Source: Symbiodinium natans (Eukaryota; Sar; Dinophyceae; Suessiales; Symbiodiniaceae). Taken from it: a stretch of DNA of 64,000 bases. A model generated the notes under the pieces. The model was not told the origin of the DNA, did no database searches, and saw only the letters and a program-made list of their open reading frames with translations. Numbering within the stretch: position 1 is the stretch's first letter; every line of letters begins with the position of its first letter. The position numbers and the translations under genes were made by a program. The stretch is from the NCBI GenBank assembly GCA_905221605.1, contig CAJNDS010000372.1:83501-147500 (forward strand), written 5' to 3'. Below, piece after piece: positions 10,172-19,749 of this stretch.

Positions 10172-10307
10172 CGGGGTTCAAAAGGGCAATGATCCCAAAC
10201 TCAGTGGGCTTTCGCCTGGTGTCGAGGAACGGTGGCGCAAACCGGCTGGCCTCCTGGTAGCGCAAGTCCGACGGACACGGCACTGGATGGTCTGCAGTGC
10301 TCAGCAC
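10172..10307 (-). CDS. candidate internal exon with telomere-like donor
   Basis: 136 bases between acceptor CAG|G (10308/10307) and donor CCCCG|GTTTAGGG (10172/10171), giving 45 codons plus one base. The translation runs VLSTADHPVPCPSDLRYQEA and ends FGIIALLNP. The downstream intron opens directly in perfect TTTAGGG units (10123-10171 on plus). The composition is convincingly protein-like, but I cannot assign a family. Confidence 0.55.
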
Positions 10308-10479
10308 CTGAAAAGCACCAGCCACTATCATAGTCATCATCTTTATAATTAAGACTCAGAATGTTAATAATTATTATTATTAGCAAAGGATACGTAATGA
10401 TCAAATGATAACAACCTATATTGACACACTTTTGGAGCCTGATGCACTGCGTGATACTTAGGAGCTGACTGAAACACCG

Positions 10480-11095
10480 ATGATGAGATTCCCCTTGATG
10501 TCGCACTCGTTGGTCCAGTTCGCGGACAATCTCTGTACGACCTCGGAACGTCGCGAAGTTGTAGTACTTGCAAAGCCCAACGCATAGGATCAGGCTCCCT
10601 TGACCCTCAATTACATGTGCACGGGATCACATGTGGTCACTGCATCGCTGTCATTCTCAAAAATCTGCGTAGCTCTGGCCCCGAACATCATGGGCTTCTC
10701 TAGCGTCTCCGGGCAGGCTTGGCTTCACGCCTCGCGTGGCATGCTGCCGTAGGTGTAGAGCGCATTCCTCAGGGCTTTGCACAGAGGCATTGATCGGGCT
10801 GACGGTTTTAAGTTTTGCCTGTGAGTCCGGTCTTTAGGGTCTGCTTGCTTTGTGGCTTTCAGGGGCTCAGGAGAGAGGGCCCCGGCACAAAGCAAAGACT
10901 TCAGCCAAGCTTCTGCGTTGCCGCCGCCTCGTCGAATGCCAGCACCTACGGAATCCCAAGCTCCCGAGTTCTCTTGCGACAACTTCGAAGGCCACAGCCT
11001 GCCTCCGCTGGAGTCAGTGAAACACTCAAGGCTCTGTCTCGAAGCTGCGCTGGGTCTTGGCCCATGCCGGCGATGCCCACCTGAGAACAACGAGC
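10480..11095 (-). other. run of candidate exons, unrecognised gene
   Basis: Minus-strand segments that read as protein: about 11085-10965 (VGIAGMGQDPAQLRDRAL after CTCAG|G), about 10800-10738 (LCKALRNALYTYGSMPREA), about 10705-10617 (ETLEKPMMFGARATQIFEND, ending CDPVHM and TAA) and about 10580-10480 (CKYYNFATFRGRTEIVRELD). They lie upstream of the exon 10307-10172 and may belong to the same gene. I have not resolved the joins. A TTA-rich microsatellite lies at 10360-10383. Confidence 0.35.
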
Positions 11096-11572
11096 GAACA
11101 AAGGACCACCTCTCTCACCTCCCGAACAGGAGGAGCAGAGTCGGCTGAAGTAAATCCCGAGCACCCGGCCCAGAAGGCATGGCTCAAGAAGAAGCGGGAA
11201 CAACTGGATATCTGCGTAGGGCACTCGCTCTTGCGACCTGCGGCAATCCCAGGCTCAACCGAAACCTTGCGCTGTGAGGCAGAGCTGACTGCCTGCTCTA
11301 TAAGTTGCAGAATCCAGAACCTTTGATGTAACCCGTGGCTTCCAGTGGCAAACCCTTTGTCGATGCTTCTTTGGGACTAGGGCCGAGGGTTTAAGCATGG
11401 ACGGGCAAATGATCTCCAGCTCAACACGGAACACGATCCTCCTCATCATCTTGGCCAGGGTTGGTACCAACAGGCAAGGATCGCTGGCCTGTGAACCAGT
11501 TGTGGTAGTAGAGCGTCCCCAGGACGGCCTCATTGAGCCAAGCTGATCGAGAGGCCAAGGAGGAGGCAACTA

Positions 11573-11616
11573 GAATCCCTATTAAGGACTGTTCGTATAA
11601 GGGGAAACATCCCAAG
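11573..11616. mobile_element. half copy of inverted-repeat element family A
   Basis: Read on the minus strand, these 44 bases begin CTTGGGATGTTTCCCCTTAT and continue to AACAGTCCTTAATAGGGATTC. They match the left arm of the element at 16828-16931 at nearly all positions. The other arm is missing. It abuts the candidate exon that starts near 11565. Confidence 0.65.
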
Positions 11617-11724
11617 GTCTGCACCCCAAAACCCCAAACCAAAGATACCTTGCCCCTGGAGCCGCCACCTTGTCATATGCGGATCGCTGCGCTGGATCCG
11701 CCTCTGCCCGCTGGTACGCCTGCT

Positions 11725-11787
11725 TTGCAACCCTTAACCCTAAACTCTAAACCCTAAACCCGAAGTCCTAAACCCTAAACTCCCCAA
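11725..11787. repeat. telomere-like array
   Basis: CCCTAAA units with small variants, between the candidate exons at about 11653-11727 and 11790-11900. Confidence 0.85.
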
Positions 11788-12659
11788 GAAACACAAGGGA
11801 CATGTGTCTCACGAAGCGCTGGTTGCTGTCTGCTGGAATCAGCCGCCCAGCTATGAACCCCATCAGCCCTGCAGTCAACAGACCCTCCATCGTCAACCAC
11901 ATAAGACTCCCTCAAACATTGGCAAATCTTGGGGTGGCTGGTGAATGTATGGACGGCATGCAGCGTTCATGGTGATCAGCACTGAGTCACTGAACCCACC
12001 CCTCAGGGCGTCCTCCAAGACCTCCTCCGCCCCATAGGTGGAAGACGTGGGCAGGCGCTCAGTCATGTCCACCCTGCCAGCTCTGCTCTTTTTGGACTTC
12101 AGCCAGCGGAGGCTCTTAGGGCTCCCAAGATTCTAGCGCCTCACAAGGATTTTCTGCGTTGGGCTTCGGACTCGGGATTTAGAAACTTGCTTAGAACTAC
12201 GCTTCTTTTTTGTGAGCTCATCACCAAGTCACGACCTGGAAGGGCCTAAAAACGTGTCGCACACTCTCCCCGCTTAAGAACCCTAAGCCCCAATCAAAAA
12301 GCAAGTCCAAACCCTAAAACCTATGCCTAGCACCCTACTTTAAAGGTCCCAAAGCCCTGACCCCAATGCCCCCTTTGCCCGGCAAGCCCGGCAAGTGCGC
12401 CTGAGCAGGGGCAGGACGATCAGGAGCGTCAGCACCTGCGGAGGAACGAGATGGAGGAGCCCAGGCCTTCTTAGTGGTGGCAGGGGGTTTTTGGCTTAGC
12501 GTTTTTTTCTCTACGTGGCTTACGTAGGGTCTAAGGCATCAGGGCTTTTGGGGCTTAGGGGTCTTTGGGGGCGCGTAGCAGTGTAGCACCTGCAGAGCTT
12601 AGGCCAGACTTTCGTGCAGCCTCTGCCGTCCTCGACGCATCTGAAGCCTATGTGCATCC

Positions 12660-13115
12660 TTCAGATGCACGGAGGAAAATCGCCCACTGAGGTGCAATCC
12701 AGCGATTTGGCACGGTGCTGTCCCACACCAGGCTTTAGGGTTTAGTGTTTAGGGTTTAGGGTTTAGGCCTACAGGATCAATTAAGGAACAGCACTGGGAC
12801 ACAAGCATGTGGCAGCATGTGCCAGAAATGTCCATATGCCACAGGACCAACTGACATGTGGATGTCTTTAGTATCTTAAAGTCTGGGGGCAGAAACCACC
12901 CGAAGGCTCGCAATCTGAACTTCTTTACGAGCTGGGGAAAAGCTAGCTGATGGCCTTGACAGAGTATGTTTAGAAACCCCAAACCCTAAACCCTAAACCC
13001 TAAACCCGAAACCCTAAACCCTAAACCCTAAAGAGTCGAACGGCTGCCCTCGGCTGCGTGAGGCTATTGGAGATGCTCCAACTGCCGGAGACTATGTGAA
13101 CTGTGACACGGTGCT
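12660..13115 (-). other. two candidate exons around a telomere-bounded intron
   Basis: On the minus strand, exon about 13113-13033 (after CCCAG|G: EHRVTVHIVSGSWSISNSLT) runs into TTTAGGG units (12975-13032 on plus). The intron ends in CCCTAAACCC (12733-12771 on plus), and the following segment about 12731-12660 reads LVWDSTVPNRWIAPQWAIFL. The roughly 200 bases in between are also open but lack coding character. This is the clearest example outside the rebuilt genes of an intron bounded by inverted telomere-like arrays. Confidence 0.4.
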
Positions 13116-13311
13116 CCTGGGGAGCACTTTCATACGTTCCGGAAGCGGCTGGCCTATCCGGGAAGCAGCTCTCCCTCCCTCTATCAGGAAGCAGCTCTCC
13201 CTCTCTCTGGGCTGTCAATGTCGACCTAGAACAGTGAAATTGACACAAGGACAATAGGCCGCAAGAGTAACAATGCGAACAAACAATCAATACTCACTAT
13301 AGTCATAGTAT

Positions 13312-13376
13312 CAGGAACAAGAAAAAGAACAAGAGCAAGAGCAAGAACAAGAGCAAGAGCAAGAACAAGAACAACA
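13312..13376. repeat. AAGAGC/AAGAAC hexamer microsatellite
   Basis: Tandem AAGAACAAGAGC-type hexamers. No coding function inferred. Confidence 0.85.
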
Positions 13377-14264
13377 GGGATACAGAAGGCCCTCAGGGAT
13401 GAAGAACCCTCGGAGCTGCAGGTTCCGATCCGGCCCAGGTCTTCAAAGGGTTTGGTTTAGGGTTTCGGGTTTAGGGTTCAGGGCTTAGGGCTTGAAGGCT
13501 TAAGGGACTGTGGGCCTTCCAAGGTTAGGGGTTAGGTTGGCTCTTGGTTGGAGCCTGGTTACCGGTGGTTTCGGGGGGGTTTTGGAGAAGCCGCGTGCTC
13601 AGAAGTGTAGGACTTCTGAGGGCTCCGCGGGGTTTGGATGGGTTTTGAAGAGTTTTGTTCCCTGTAGGCTACGAAAGCCATCGGACCATGACTTAGAGTA
13701 TACGGTACGCTTCTTGTTGGCGCAGCCAAGACAGACTTGCCATGACAGGCGCCTCCAGGGGCCTTAGCTCAACAGGGAGCAATGCCTGGAGCAAATTTTT
13801 GTTTTAAAATGATTGAAAAGCCGCCCTGCGAGCTCGCAGGGTGATGAAGCATCTGATGCTGCCACATTCAGCAGCTGTCAGACAGACTCGACTGCCTGAT
13901 GAAACTATCGATTGGGGTTGCTGTGCGGTTCGGCCTTACATGTAGTCCCAATTTTGCGATAGCTATCATCTGAGCAGGCGAGCATGCAGAATTGGATTTT
14001 TTTCTTCTGTCGGTCCATGAGGACACTCCTATCTATGCATTGGTCACAGACAATGCCCTACCTAACGCACGCTCCCCAGGCCGCCATGAGCTCAGCAGCA
14101 TGCCAAGCAGTTTGACCGCCCCCACCTCAGGCGCTCCGCATCTAAATCAAAGAGGTTTGGGCTCTTTTCCTGGCCCTGAAACAAGCTTTGGAAAGTTCAG
14201 AGAGTGTCAGGCTGTGTTGGGCCAGGCTCCGGACTTGTAAGTGAGCGTTGTCAGCTCGGCCGTC

Positions 14265-14760
14265 ACCTGGCAAGGCAATGGGGTTGCGAGGCAGGTCTGA
14301 CAGGTCACACAGGCCGGCTGCGCGATGAGAAAGACGATGGCGCCGGGAAGCGGGTTGGTAGGAGAGATGGCCTCGGTACTTCAGTACTCTCAGCCCATGA
14401 GCAGGTGCTGCATGATGTTGCCAGGTACCAGCATCCCTGAGGGCTCCACGAAACGGGACAAATACCAAAGGCACGTCAACGTCCCAAGCGGAATGAGCCT
14501 GAGAGAGGGGACACAGCTCGAAAAAAACAAATGCGAGACCCATGCCAGGCCCCGAGTTCATGAGGCGCAGGCGCCAGGGATGCTGCCAACAGAGATACCT
14601 CCAATGCTGCAATTTGTAGCGAACGGGGGTCCATGCTTTTGCCAGACTCGCAGTCGACGTTCAGCCATGCCGCCAGTGCATCGCAGACTGCCATCTGCCG
14701 CTTTCTCTGAAGCAGGTTGGTGACCTTGTTGCCAAGATCTGCCAAGCTCCGAGGAAAAAG
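14265..14760 (-). other. candidate exons, unrecognised
   Basis: About 14760-14520 reads LFPRSLADLGNKVTNLLQRK and continues with a balanced composition (MAVCDALAAWLNVDCESGKS). About 14355-14265 reads a hydrophobic segment (PLPGAIVFLIAQPACVTCQT) ending at a canonical CCAG|GTGACG donor. A GA microsatellite (14766-14785) precedes the first on the sense strand as a pyrimidine tract. No family recognised. The antisense strand is also open over part of the region. Confidence 0.3.
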
Positions 14761-14784
14761 TTGCAAGAGAGAGAGAGAGAGCGC

Positions 14785-16830
14785 GAATCTTTTGTTGCTT
14801 TCTCTGAGGCGTGAGCCCAAATCACAAAGGCTACAACCAGCGGGCTCGCCTTGCTTTGCACAGGGCATGCCTTCTTGGAGCTTCGGCTTCAGGGAGCTGG
14901 GATAGCGGACAGGGACTTGGGGGGGGAAGCGCATTTAAACCACATACTGCCCGGGCAGTCTGAAGTCTGCAAGTTTAGACAGAGGTCCTCAGATCCGCAC
15001 ACAGAGCCACATGGAGAGTCCCTCAACAATCATTGAAGAGATGTACCACCTGGCAGCATGCAACGGTTCGCAACCAGCATCCACACCAAAAGGATGCGGC
15101 GGCACGCCAATGCCAGACATGCTGCGCAAGACAAGGCTCATTTGTGCAGTGTCACCAAGATGCCGGCACATCTCCACCCTGGATACTGTCTGCGACGACA
15201 TCCATATACGCCTTCGGGGGAGCTCAACAGGCTCACGGCTGGCAGCTCATGGGTGTATTCTGGGGGCCCTGCCCAGAGAACAGGCAGCTGCGAGCCCAGG
15301 ACCCACCGATAAGGTCTGCCATCGACACATGGTCTTGCAGTGCTCTCTGCGTCTGTCGTCCTCCTCTCTCTCTCTAGAGCCAGGCCCACAGGTCTACGAA
15401 GTTGTTTTTTGCCCCTCTTCTTCTGGTAGTTTCGGGTGCCCACCCTTCCGATCTGCAGGACCCCGGAATTGGGGGCCAAGCCGAAGAGACGCCCTGTGCC
15501 GACTCTCGGCTGGTCCAACACCCGACAGCTTTTCTTTTGAAAACACAATAAAAAAAAAAGTCTCTTGGGGGGCAGCGGCAGAAAGCATTTGGGGTCGTTT
15601 TGTAGATGGACGGGAGCGAAATTCGCGCGGCTTGCGCGCGTTCAAGTGTCAGCTGTTGTTATTCAGACCGCCAGTGCTTCGACGTGCATGCCGTTAGAAC
15701 CGTGGTTCGTGATTCTTGAGGGAAGACAGCGTCGGGACACAGGCAGCCCAGCATTTCAGCCTGTCTTGTCGACCCTTGCGAGCCTCGGAGCCCGGTTTGG
15801 ACCCTTCTTTCTGGGACCCCTAAGGTGCCAGGACCTCTTCCCTTGCTGCACGTGAACTGGCACACGAAACGTTTGCTAAGCCCCTCTAAACCTCAATTTC
15901 AGGAGCTTCACAACCATGCAAGACGCTGCCGCAAGGTGTCACGGCTGAAGCGCGCGCGCTTACGTGGGCTCTGACTCAACCCGCCAGGGGTACAAACCGA
16001 AGTGACCAAGAGAGCGCCAGAAGTAGCCAGCCAGCCTGCAAGACAAGGGCAAGGTCGCATGGCTCGAATACATGCACGGGATCAAGACTGAAAACTCTCA
16101 CACCCTCACTCTGCCCTCCCTCCACTGGGCGCACTCAGCTTGCACGAAGCTGTCGAAGTCTGCCAAAGTCCCGAACCACGTCATCTGAAAGAGACGAGCT
16201 GTCAACCACCAGCTGGACATGCTTGGACTTGGACTGCGTTTCTAGCATTTTCTAAAAAGGAGATCATGGCGTGCTCTACTTGTACACACATACCTCATAC
16301 CTTCATGCCTGCAACTTGCTGGATTAAAAGTGGCATAGGACAGTCTTGGTCTGGGCCACCCACAATGCATGCTTGGATGACTTCTCTGTCCTAGCAGAAT
16401 GCACAAGCGCAATGCTCTACTAGCCATCGGCAAGTCTACGAAGCCCCCAGAATCAGCAACCATCTCGGCGCCGGACGCAAGCAATCCTTTCCCCTGTCTC
16501 AGGCAACCTGTGCGAAACCTCAGGCCACAACTTCAAGAAAAACGGCCTTCGGAAATTCTGAAGGAAGCCAGGTCGACGCAATCTTTAAGCCGTAAACCAT
16601 AGACAACTTGCAAGGCTGAGCCCGAGGCACTGCAACAGTAGCATTGGGCATTGGCTGCCTGGAACCTGGATTAGGGGCGATAAGCCGCCGCATGCCACCG
16701 GAATGTTGTGTCACTACAGCCGATCTCATCATTGCGAATTCTGAAGCCTCAGCCTTCCGCGCAAACTTAGAGGTGAGCGACTCTAAATCAGTGTCATGGC
16801 GTTGGCAGATCATGGCAAACACGGGAACTT
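14785..16830. other. region with overlapping open frames on both strands, no assigned gene
   Basis: Two minus-strand frames look protein-like: 14989-15201, with CRHLGDTAQMSLVLRSMS, and 15138-15548, with the stretch WVLGSQLPVLWAGPPEYTHE. A 228-codon plus-strand frame (15011-15697) covers the same DNA. Without splice or family support I cannot choose. At 16390-16830 further minus-strand open segments could extend the TIR-like gene downstream, but none shows that family's later motifs. Confidence 0.3.
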
Positions 16831-16931
16831 GGGATGTTCCCCCTTGTACCAACAGTCCTTAATAGGGCTTAGAGTGCCCCCTATTAGAATCCCGATTAAG
16901 GAGCTTTGAGTAGAAGGGGGAGCAGCCCAAA
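16828..16931. mobile_element. miniature inverted-repeat element, family A, complete copy
   Basis: About 104 bases. The left arm is CTTGGGATGTTCCCCCTTGT and the right arm on the other strand is TTTGGGCTGCTCCCCCTTCT; both continue to a TCCTTAAT block before a short loop. It lies immediately downstream (minus strand) of the last placed exon of the TIR-like gene. Confidence 0.75.
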
Positions 16932-16934
16932 CGG

Positions 16935-18608
16935 GAGCTCCGGAGGTGCTTCTGCGGGCCCAGCTCGGCTAAGTGTTGCCGAAGGATCGTCATGTCTCTG
17001 TGGAAAGACCTGCACGGGAACCGATGGCAGCAACCCTCTGGCTCTCTGAACTCTGAACCCCCTGAAGTTTAGGGTTTAGGGTTTAGGGTTTGGGGTTTAG
17101 GGTTTAGGGTTTACGGCTTAGGGTGCCGGAACTGGCCTCAGGAAATGCACGCCGAGGATGCAGATGACGGACTGCAGGGCAGGCCAGACGGTGATGCTCA
17201 TCGTGGCATTCCTCGGTGTTGGGCAAACGGTAAGACCGACATCATTTCTCTCTCACTCTCTCTCTCACACACACACCAACAAAATCAGAGAGCAAGTGCA
17301 AGAGCCAGGCCTGGGGAACATGCAGATGAGCGCCCAGTTGATGACGGTGGTCCTTAGCATGGTAAGGTTTGGAGGGCTTTGCTTCCAACCCTCGAGCTGA
17401 GGCAGCGGCACCATGAGCCCAAAGTACACCTGGCACGATGGGCGCGTGACGCATGAAGCACGGCAGGGAGTCGCCCTCAGATGTTCCCAGAGCAAGACGC
17501 GGGGACGACCGGCGCGAAGATCACCGGGCGGATCTCCACGCGGTTCTTAAGGTCGTTCCTGCGGCAGCCGATTCGGAGCAGCTGCGCTCTCTGACATGGA
17601 CTTCGGGCTCAGGAGCTCCTGTGAGCCCATGCAAACGCAGCCATCTCAAACACGCACCACAACCGCGTAGCCTGTGGCCGCACCAGGCGTCGGCAAAACA
17701 CACGCGAACACCCCTGTGAGAGAGTCTCAGGAGTGCACGTAGCTGGGGTCCCACAACACAAGCATGGTCTTGGAGTAGTACAGGAACGCGCCAATGCTCT
17801 CCACCCCTTCCTGAGTCGGAGATGGAGAATGCACGCATTCCATGCATGCAAAGCAACCTTGCCATCCGGAGTCCCTAAACCCTAAACCCTAAACCCTGAA
17901 CCCCCAACCCTAAACCCTAAACACCCAACCCCCCCAACCCTAAACCCTAAACACCCAACCCTAAACCCTAAACCCCCTAAACCCGAAACCCGAAACCCGA
18001 AACCGGCCCTGAGGCTCCGCACCTTCTTGAGAACGGGGTCCTTTTGGTGGATGCAAACCTGGAATCCCAAGCACGAGGCTGCCCCAGGCTGCTAGAATAT
18101 TTAAACAATATATATCTCTACCTGTAATTTATACTTTTTTCTCAAACATGCACTTAGATAATAGTGTAAGACCAGAATAATTAACGGACAATACTAATGA
18201 CAATAACACGCAACTGACTGACAACAAACAAAAAAAACAACAACACTTTATAGCCCCCCCCCCCCCGGGATGCCTTATCCAAGAAGACCTTCTGCTTCGG
18301 TCGCCAGAGGAAGAGGACCTGCCCCGTGGGTTGAAAGTAGAATTCCAGGAATGGTGGGCCGTCTGATGGGGCTTTCCGAAGTTAGGCGGGGTGCCATATT
18401 GGGGTTCTTGGTATAAGGGAATCCTATTATTTGGAAGATCTAATATTAAGGGCCCCTTATTTCCGCAAACCCAAAACCCTGAGCCCCAAACCCTAAACCC
18501 CAAACCCTAAACTCTAAACTCCTTTTTGGGCGCGGGAGAGCTGCAGGTCAACAAGTGGGGGGACGGCACCGACAGAAAGGTCGTGAGGCCAAAGATGGAA
18601 GTCCAAGC
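16935..18608 (-). CDS. multi-membrane protein with TIR-like VCIHQ/RLWCVFE region (partial)
   Basis: Rebuilt exons (minus): 18608-18522, 18318-18274, 18058-18004, 17806-17739, 17671-17619, 17558-about 17480, then 17352-17311, 17211-17137 and 17009-about 16935. Signature motifs in order: hydrophobic AWTSIFGLTTFLS, VFLDK, VCIHQKD, GVESIGAFLYYS, MLVLWDPSY, ATRLWCVFEMAAF, RPVIFAPVV, then hydrophobic TTVINWALICMF and MSITVWPALQSVICILGVHF, and SFHRDMTILRQHLAELG. From memory this matches a large, uncharacterised dinoflagellate family combining a TIR-like fold signature with several membrane helices. Donors are GA, GC, GT, GT, GA, then GC and GC; all acceptors are AG|G. The exon between 17558 and 17352 is unresolved, and the start and end are missing. 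Likely a membrane protein; activity unknown. Confidence 0.72.
17063..17125. repeat. telomere-like array in an intron of the TIR-like gene
   Basis: TTTAGGG units on plus, so CCCTAAA on the coding strand, lying in the 3' half of intron 17136-17010. Confidence 0.85.
17872..18003. repeat. telomere-like array beginning at a donor of the TIR-like gene
   Basis: CCCTAAA, CCCGAAA and CCCCAACC variants on plus. On the coding strand the intron after exon 18058-18004 opens GTTTCGGGTTTCGGG directly at the donor and continues with TTTAGGG. Confidence 0.9.
18368..18472. mobile_element. miniature inverted-repeat element, family B, copy 2 (intronic)
   Basis: The ends GGGGCTTTCCGAAGTTAGG and GGGTTTGCGGAAATAAGGG (other strand) and the core block TAAGGGAATCCTATTATTTGG match the copies at 31308 and 57817. 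It lies inside the intron (18521-18319) of the TIR-like gene, between exons that join in phase, so its intronic position is well supported. Confidence 0.75.
18473..18521. repeat. telomere-like array at a GA donor
   Basis: On the coding strand the intron after exon 18608-18522 begins AAG|GAGTTTAGAGTTTAGGG. Confidence 0.85.
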
Positions 18609-18622
18609 CTTGGTGGCCGATA

Positions 18623-18800
18623 TGGGTTTAGGGTTTAGGGTTTAGGGTTTAGGGTTTAGGGTTTAGGGTTTAGGGTTCAGGGTTAGGGTTTAGGGCTTAG
18701 GGCTTAGGGCTTGGGGCTTGGGGTTTAGGGTTTAGGGTTTAGAGTTTAGGGTTTAGGGTTTAGGGTTTCGGGTTCAGGGTTCAGGGTTTCGGGGTTTCGG
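18623..18800. repeat. long telomere-like array
   Basis: About 24 TTTAGGG-type units on plus, including seven perfect ones (18626-18675). Lies just upstream (coding strand) of exon 18608-18522, so the intron ends in CCCTAAA. Confidence 0.95.
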
Positions 18801-18934
18801 GCGGAGAAGGTTCAGGGCTTCGGCTCTGACGGGCCTTGACAAACCCGTGGCCCTGCTTGGATCCCGGCCGCATAGTAATAGGTTCCACCCACCACAGCGG
18901 ACCTGGCGAGACAAACCTTGCGCCTACATGCGTA

Positions 18935-19198
18935 GTTCTCCAAACTAGGGTCCCTTTTTTGGGATCCCTTTTTAAGGGTGCCGCCTTGTGATTGGCTACC
19001 CAGAAAGGAACCCTAATCTAGGAACATACTGTACCCACACTGCAACGAAAGCGTAGCACTGCCCAGTCTACCACACATGTCCATCAACTATCCGCCTGAT
19101 ATTGTCAACGATTTATGGTGAGTTCTCTACATTAGGGTCTCTTTTTTGGGTCGCCAAATAAGAGGGGCCGCCTTATAATCAGGACCCAAAAGGGGACC
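18935..19198. mobile_element. inverted-repeat element family C, two neighbouring copies
   Basis: Copy 1 is 18935-19025, with arms GTTCTCCAAACTAGGGTCCC and, on the other strand, GTTCCTAGATTAGGGTTCCT. Copy 2 is 19122-19198, with left arm GTTCTCTACATTAGGGTCTC and a CCGCCTTATAATC core like copy 1's CCGCCTTGTGATT; its right arm is shortened. No ORFs. Lies in the presumed 5' intron of the TIR-like gene. Confidence 0.6.
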
Positions 19199-19299
19199 AC
19201 ATGTTTGACAAGCCACCACCAAAAACCATACATGCATCAAGGCCCCTGCTCCAGCTCTACAAAGTAGGGCAGCAGGTGGAAAGCCCTCAAGGCCTCAAT

Positions 19300-19745
19300 A
19301 GGGAAAAAGGTGACGGGAAAATGAGCGGTTTGGACAAGATTCCGCTGTTCCACGGCAACTTGCCCAGGCTCCCCGCCATCCCGACACCTCCGCTGAGGAT
19401 GCTCAAGAAGACGGCTGGCGCCTAGGCTAAGGGAGCACTCGGCGTCCGTGCCAGGTGAGGGCATGCTGGGAGGCCGACTTGGTTGTAGTACAGCAGCAGC
19501 ACCATGACCTTGCAGGGCCATGGCACCTGGTCCCTTTCAACAGCAGATCCGACCTGCCGAAGCCCGCACCTTCAAAAAGGTGTTGGCCCTCCAGCTATGG
19601 GACCAGAACTGGTCGATCTCCCCTGAGCTGCGCTGTGAAAGAAGGGGACGCTCGGCGAAGCGCACACGAACCAAGGCTTCGAGCTCCACTTCTGGGCCAA
19701 GGGTCGGGTCTGGAAGCTCAGCATGTAGTCCTCAGGGCACGCATC
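19300..19745 (-). other. candidate upstream exons of the TIR-like membrane protein
   Basis: Minus-strand open segments: about 19740-19640 (EDYMLSFQTRPLAQKWSSKP), about 19530-19470 (a hydrophobic piece, KVMVLLLYYNQVGL) and about 19410-19310 (AVFLSILSGGVGMAGSLGKL). Hydrophobic content and order suit the N-terminal membrane part of the TIR-like protein. Exact joins were not established. Confidence 0.35.
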
Positions 19746-19749
19746 CGCA

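Larger units (their letters stand above)
11421..12080 (-). other. candidate exons of an unrecognised membrane protein
   Basis: Minus-strand open segments: about 12079-11960 (RVDMTERLPTSSTYGAEEVL and on), about 11900-11790 (a hydrophobic segment, MWLTMEGLLTAGLMGFIAGR, running to a G|AGTTTAGGG site), about 11727-11653 (KQAYQRAEADPAQRSAYDKV) and about 11560-11421 (AWLNEAVLGTLYYHNWFTG, ending in TGA). The hydrophobic piece could span a membrane. Phases were not fully reconciled and no family is recognised. Confidence 0.35.

Noticed and set aside
12749-12982. 77-codon minus frame between two telomere-like arrays
   Set aside because: It lies exactly in the intron position (TTTAGGG start, CCCTAAA end on the coding strand) and its stop is formed by the array. 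The flanking segments are better exon candidates.
15011-15697. 228-codon plus-strand frame
   Set aside because: Both strands are open here. The minus frames look at least as good, and no splice, motif or start context supports this one.
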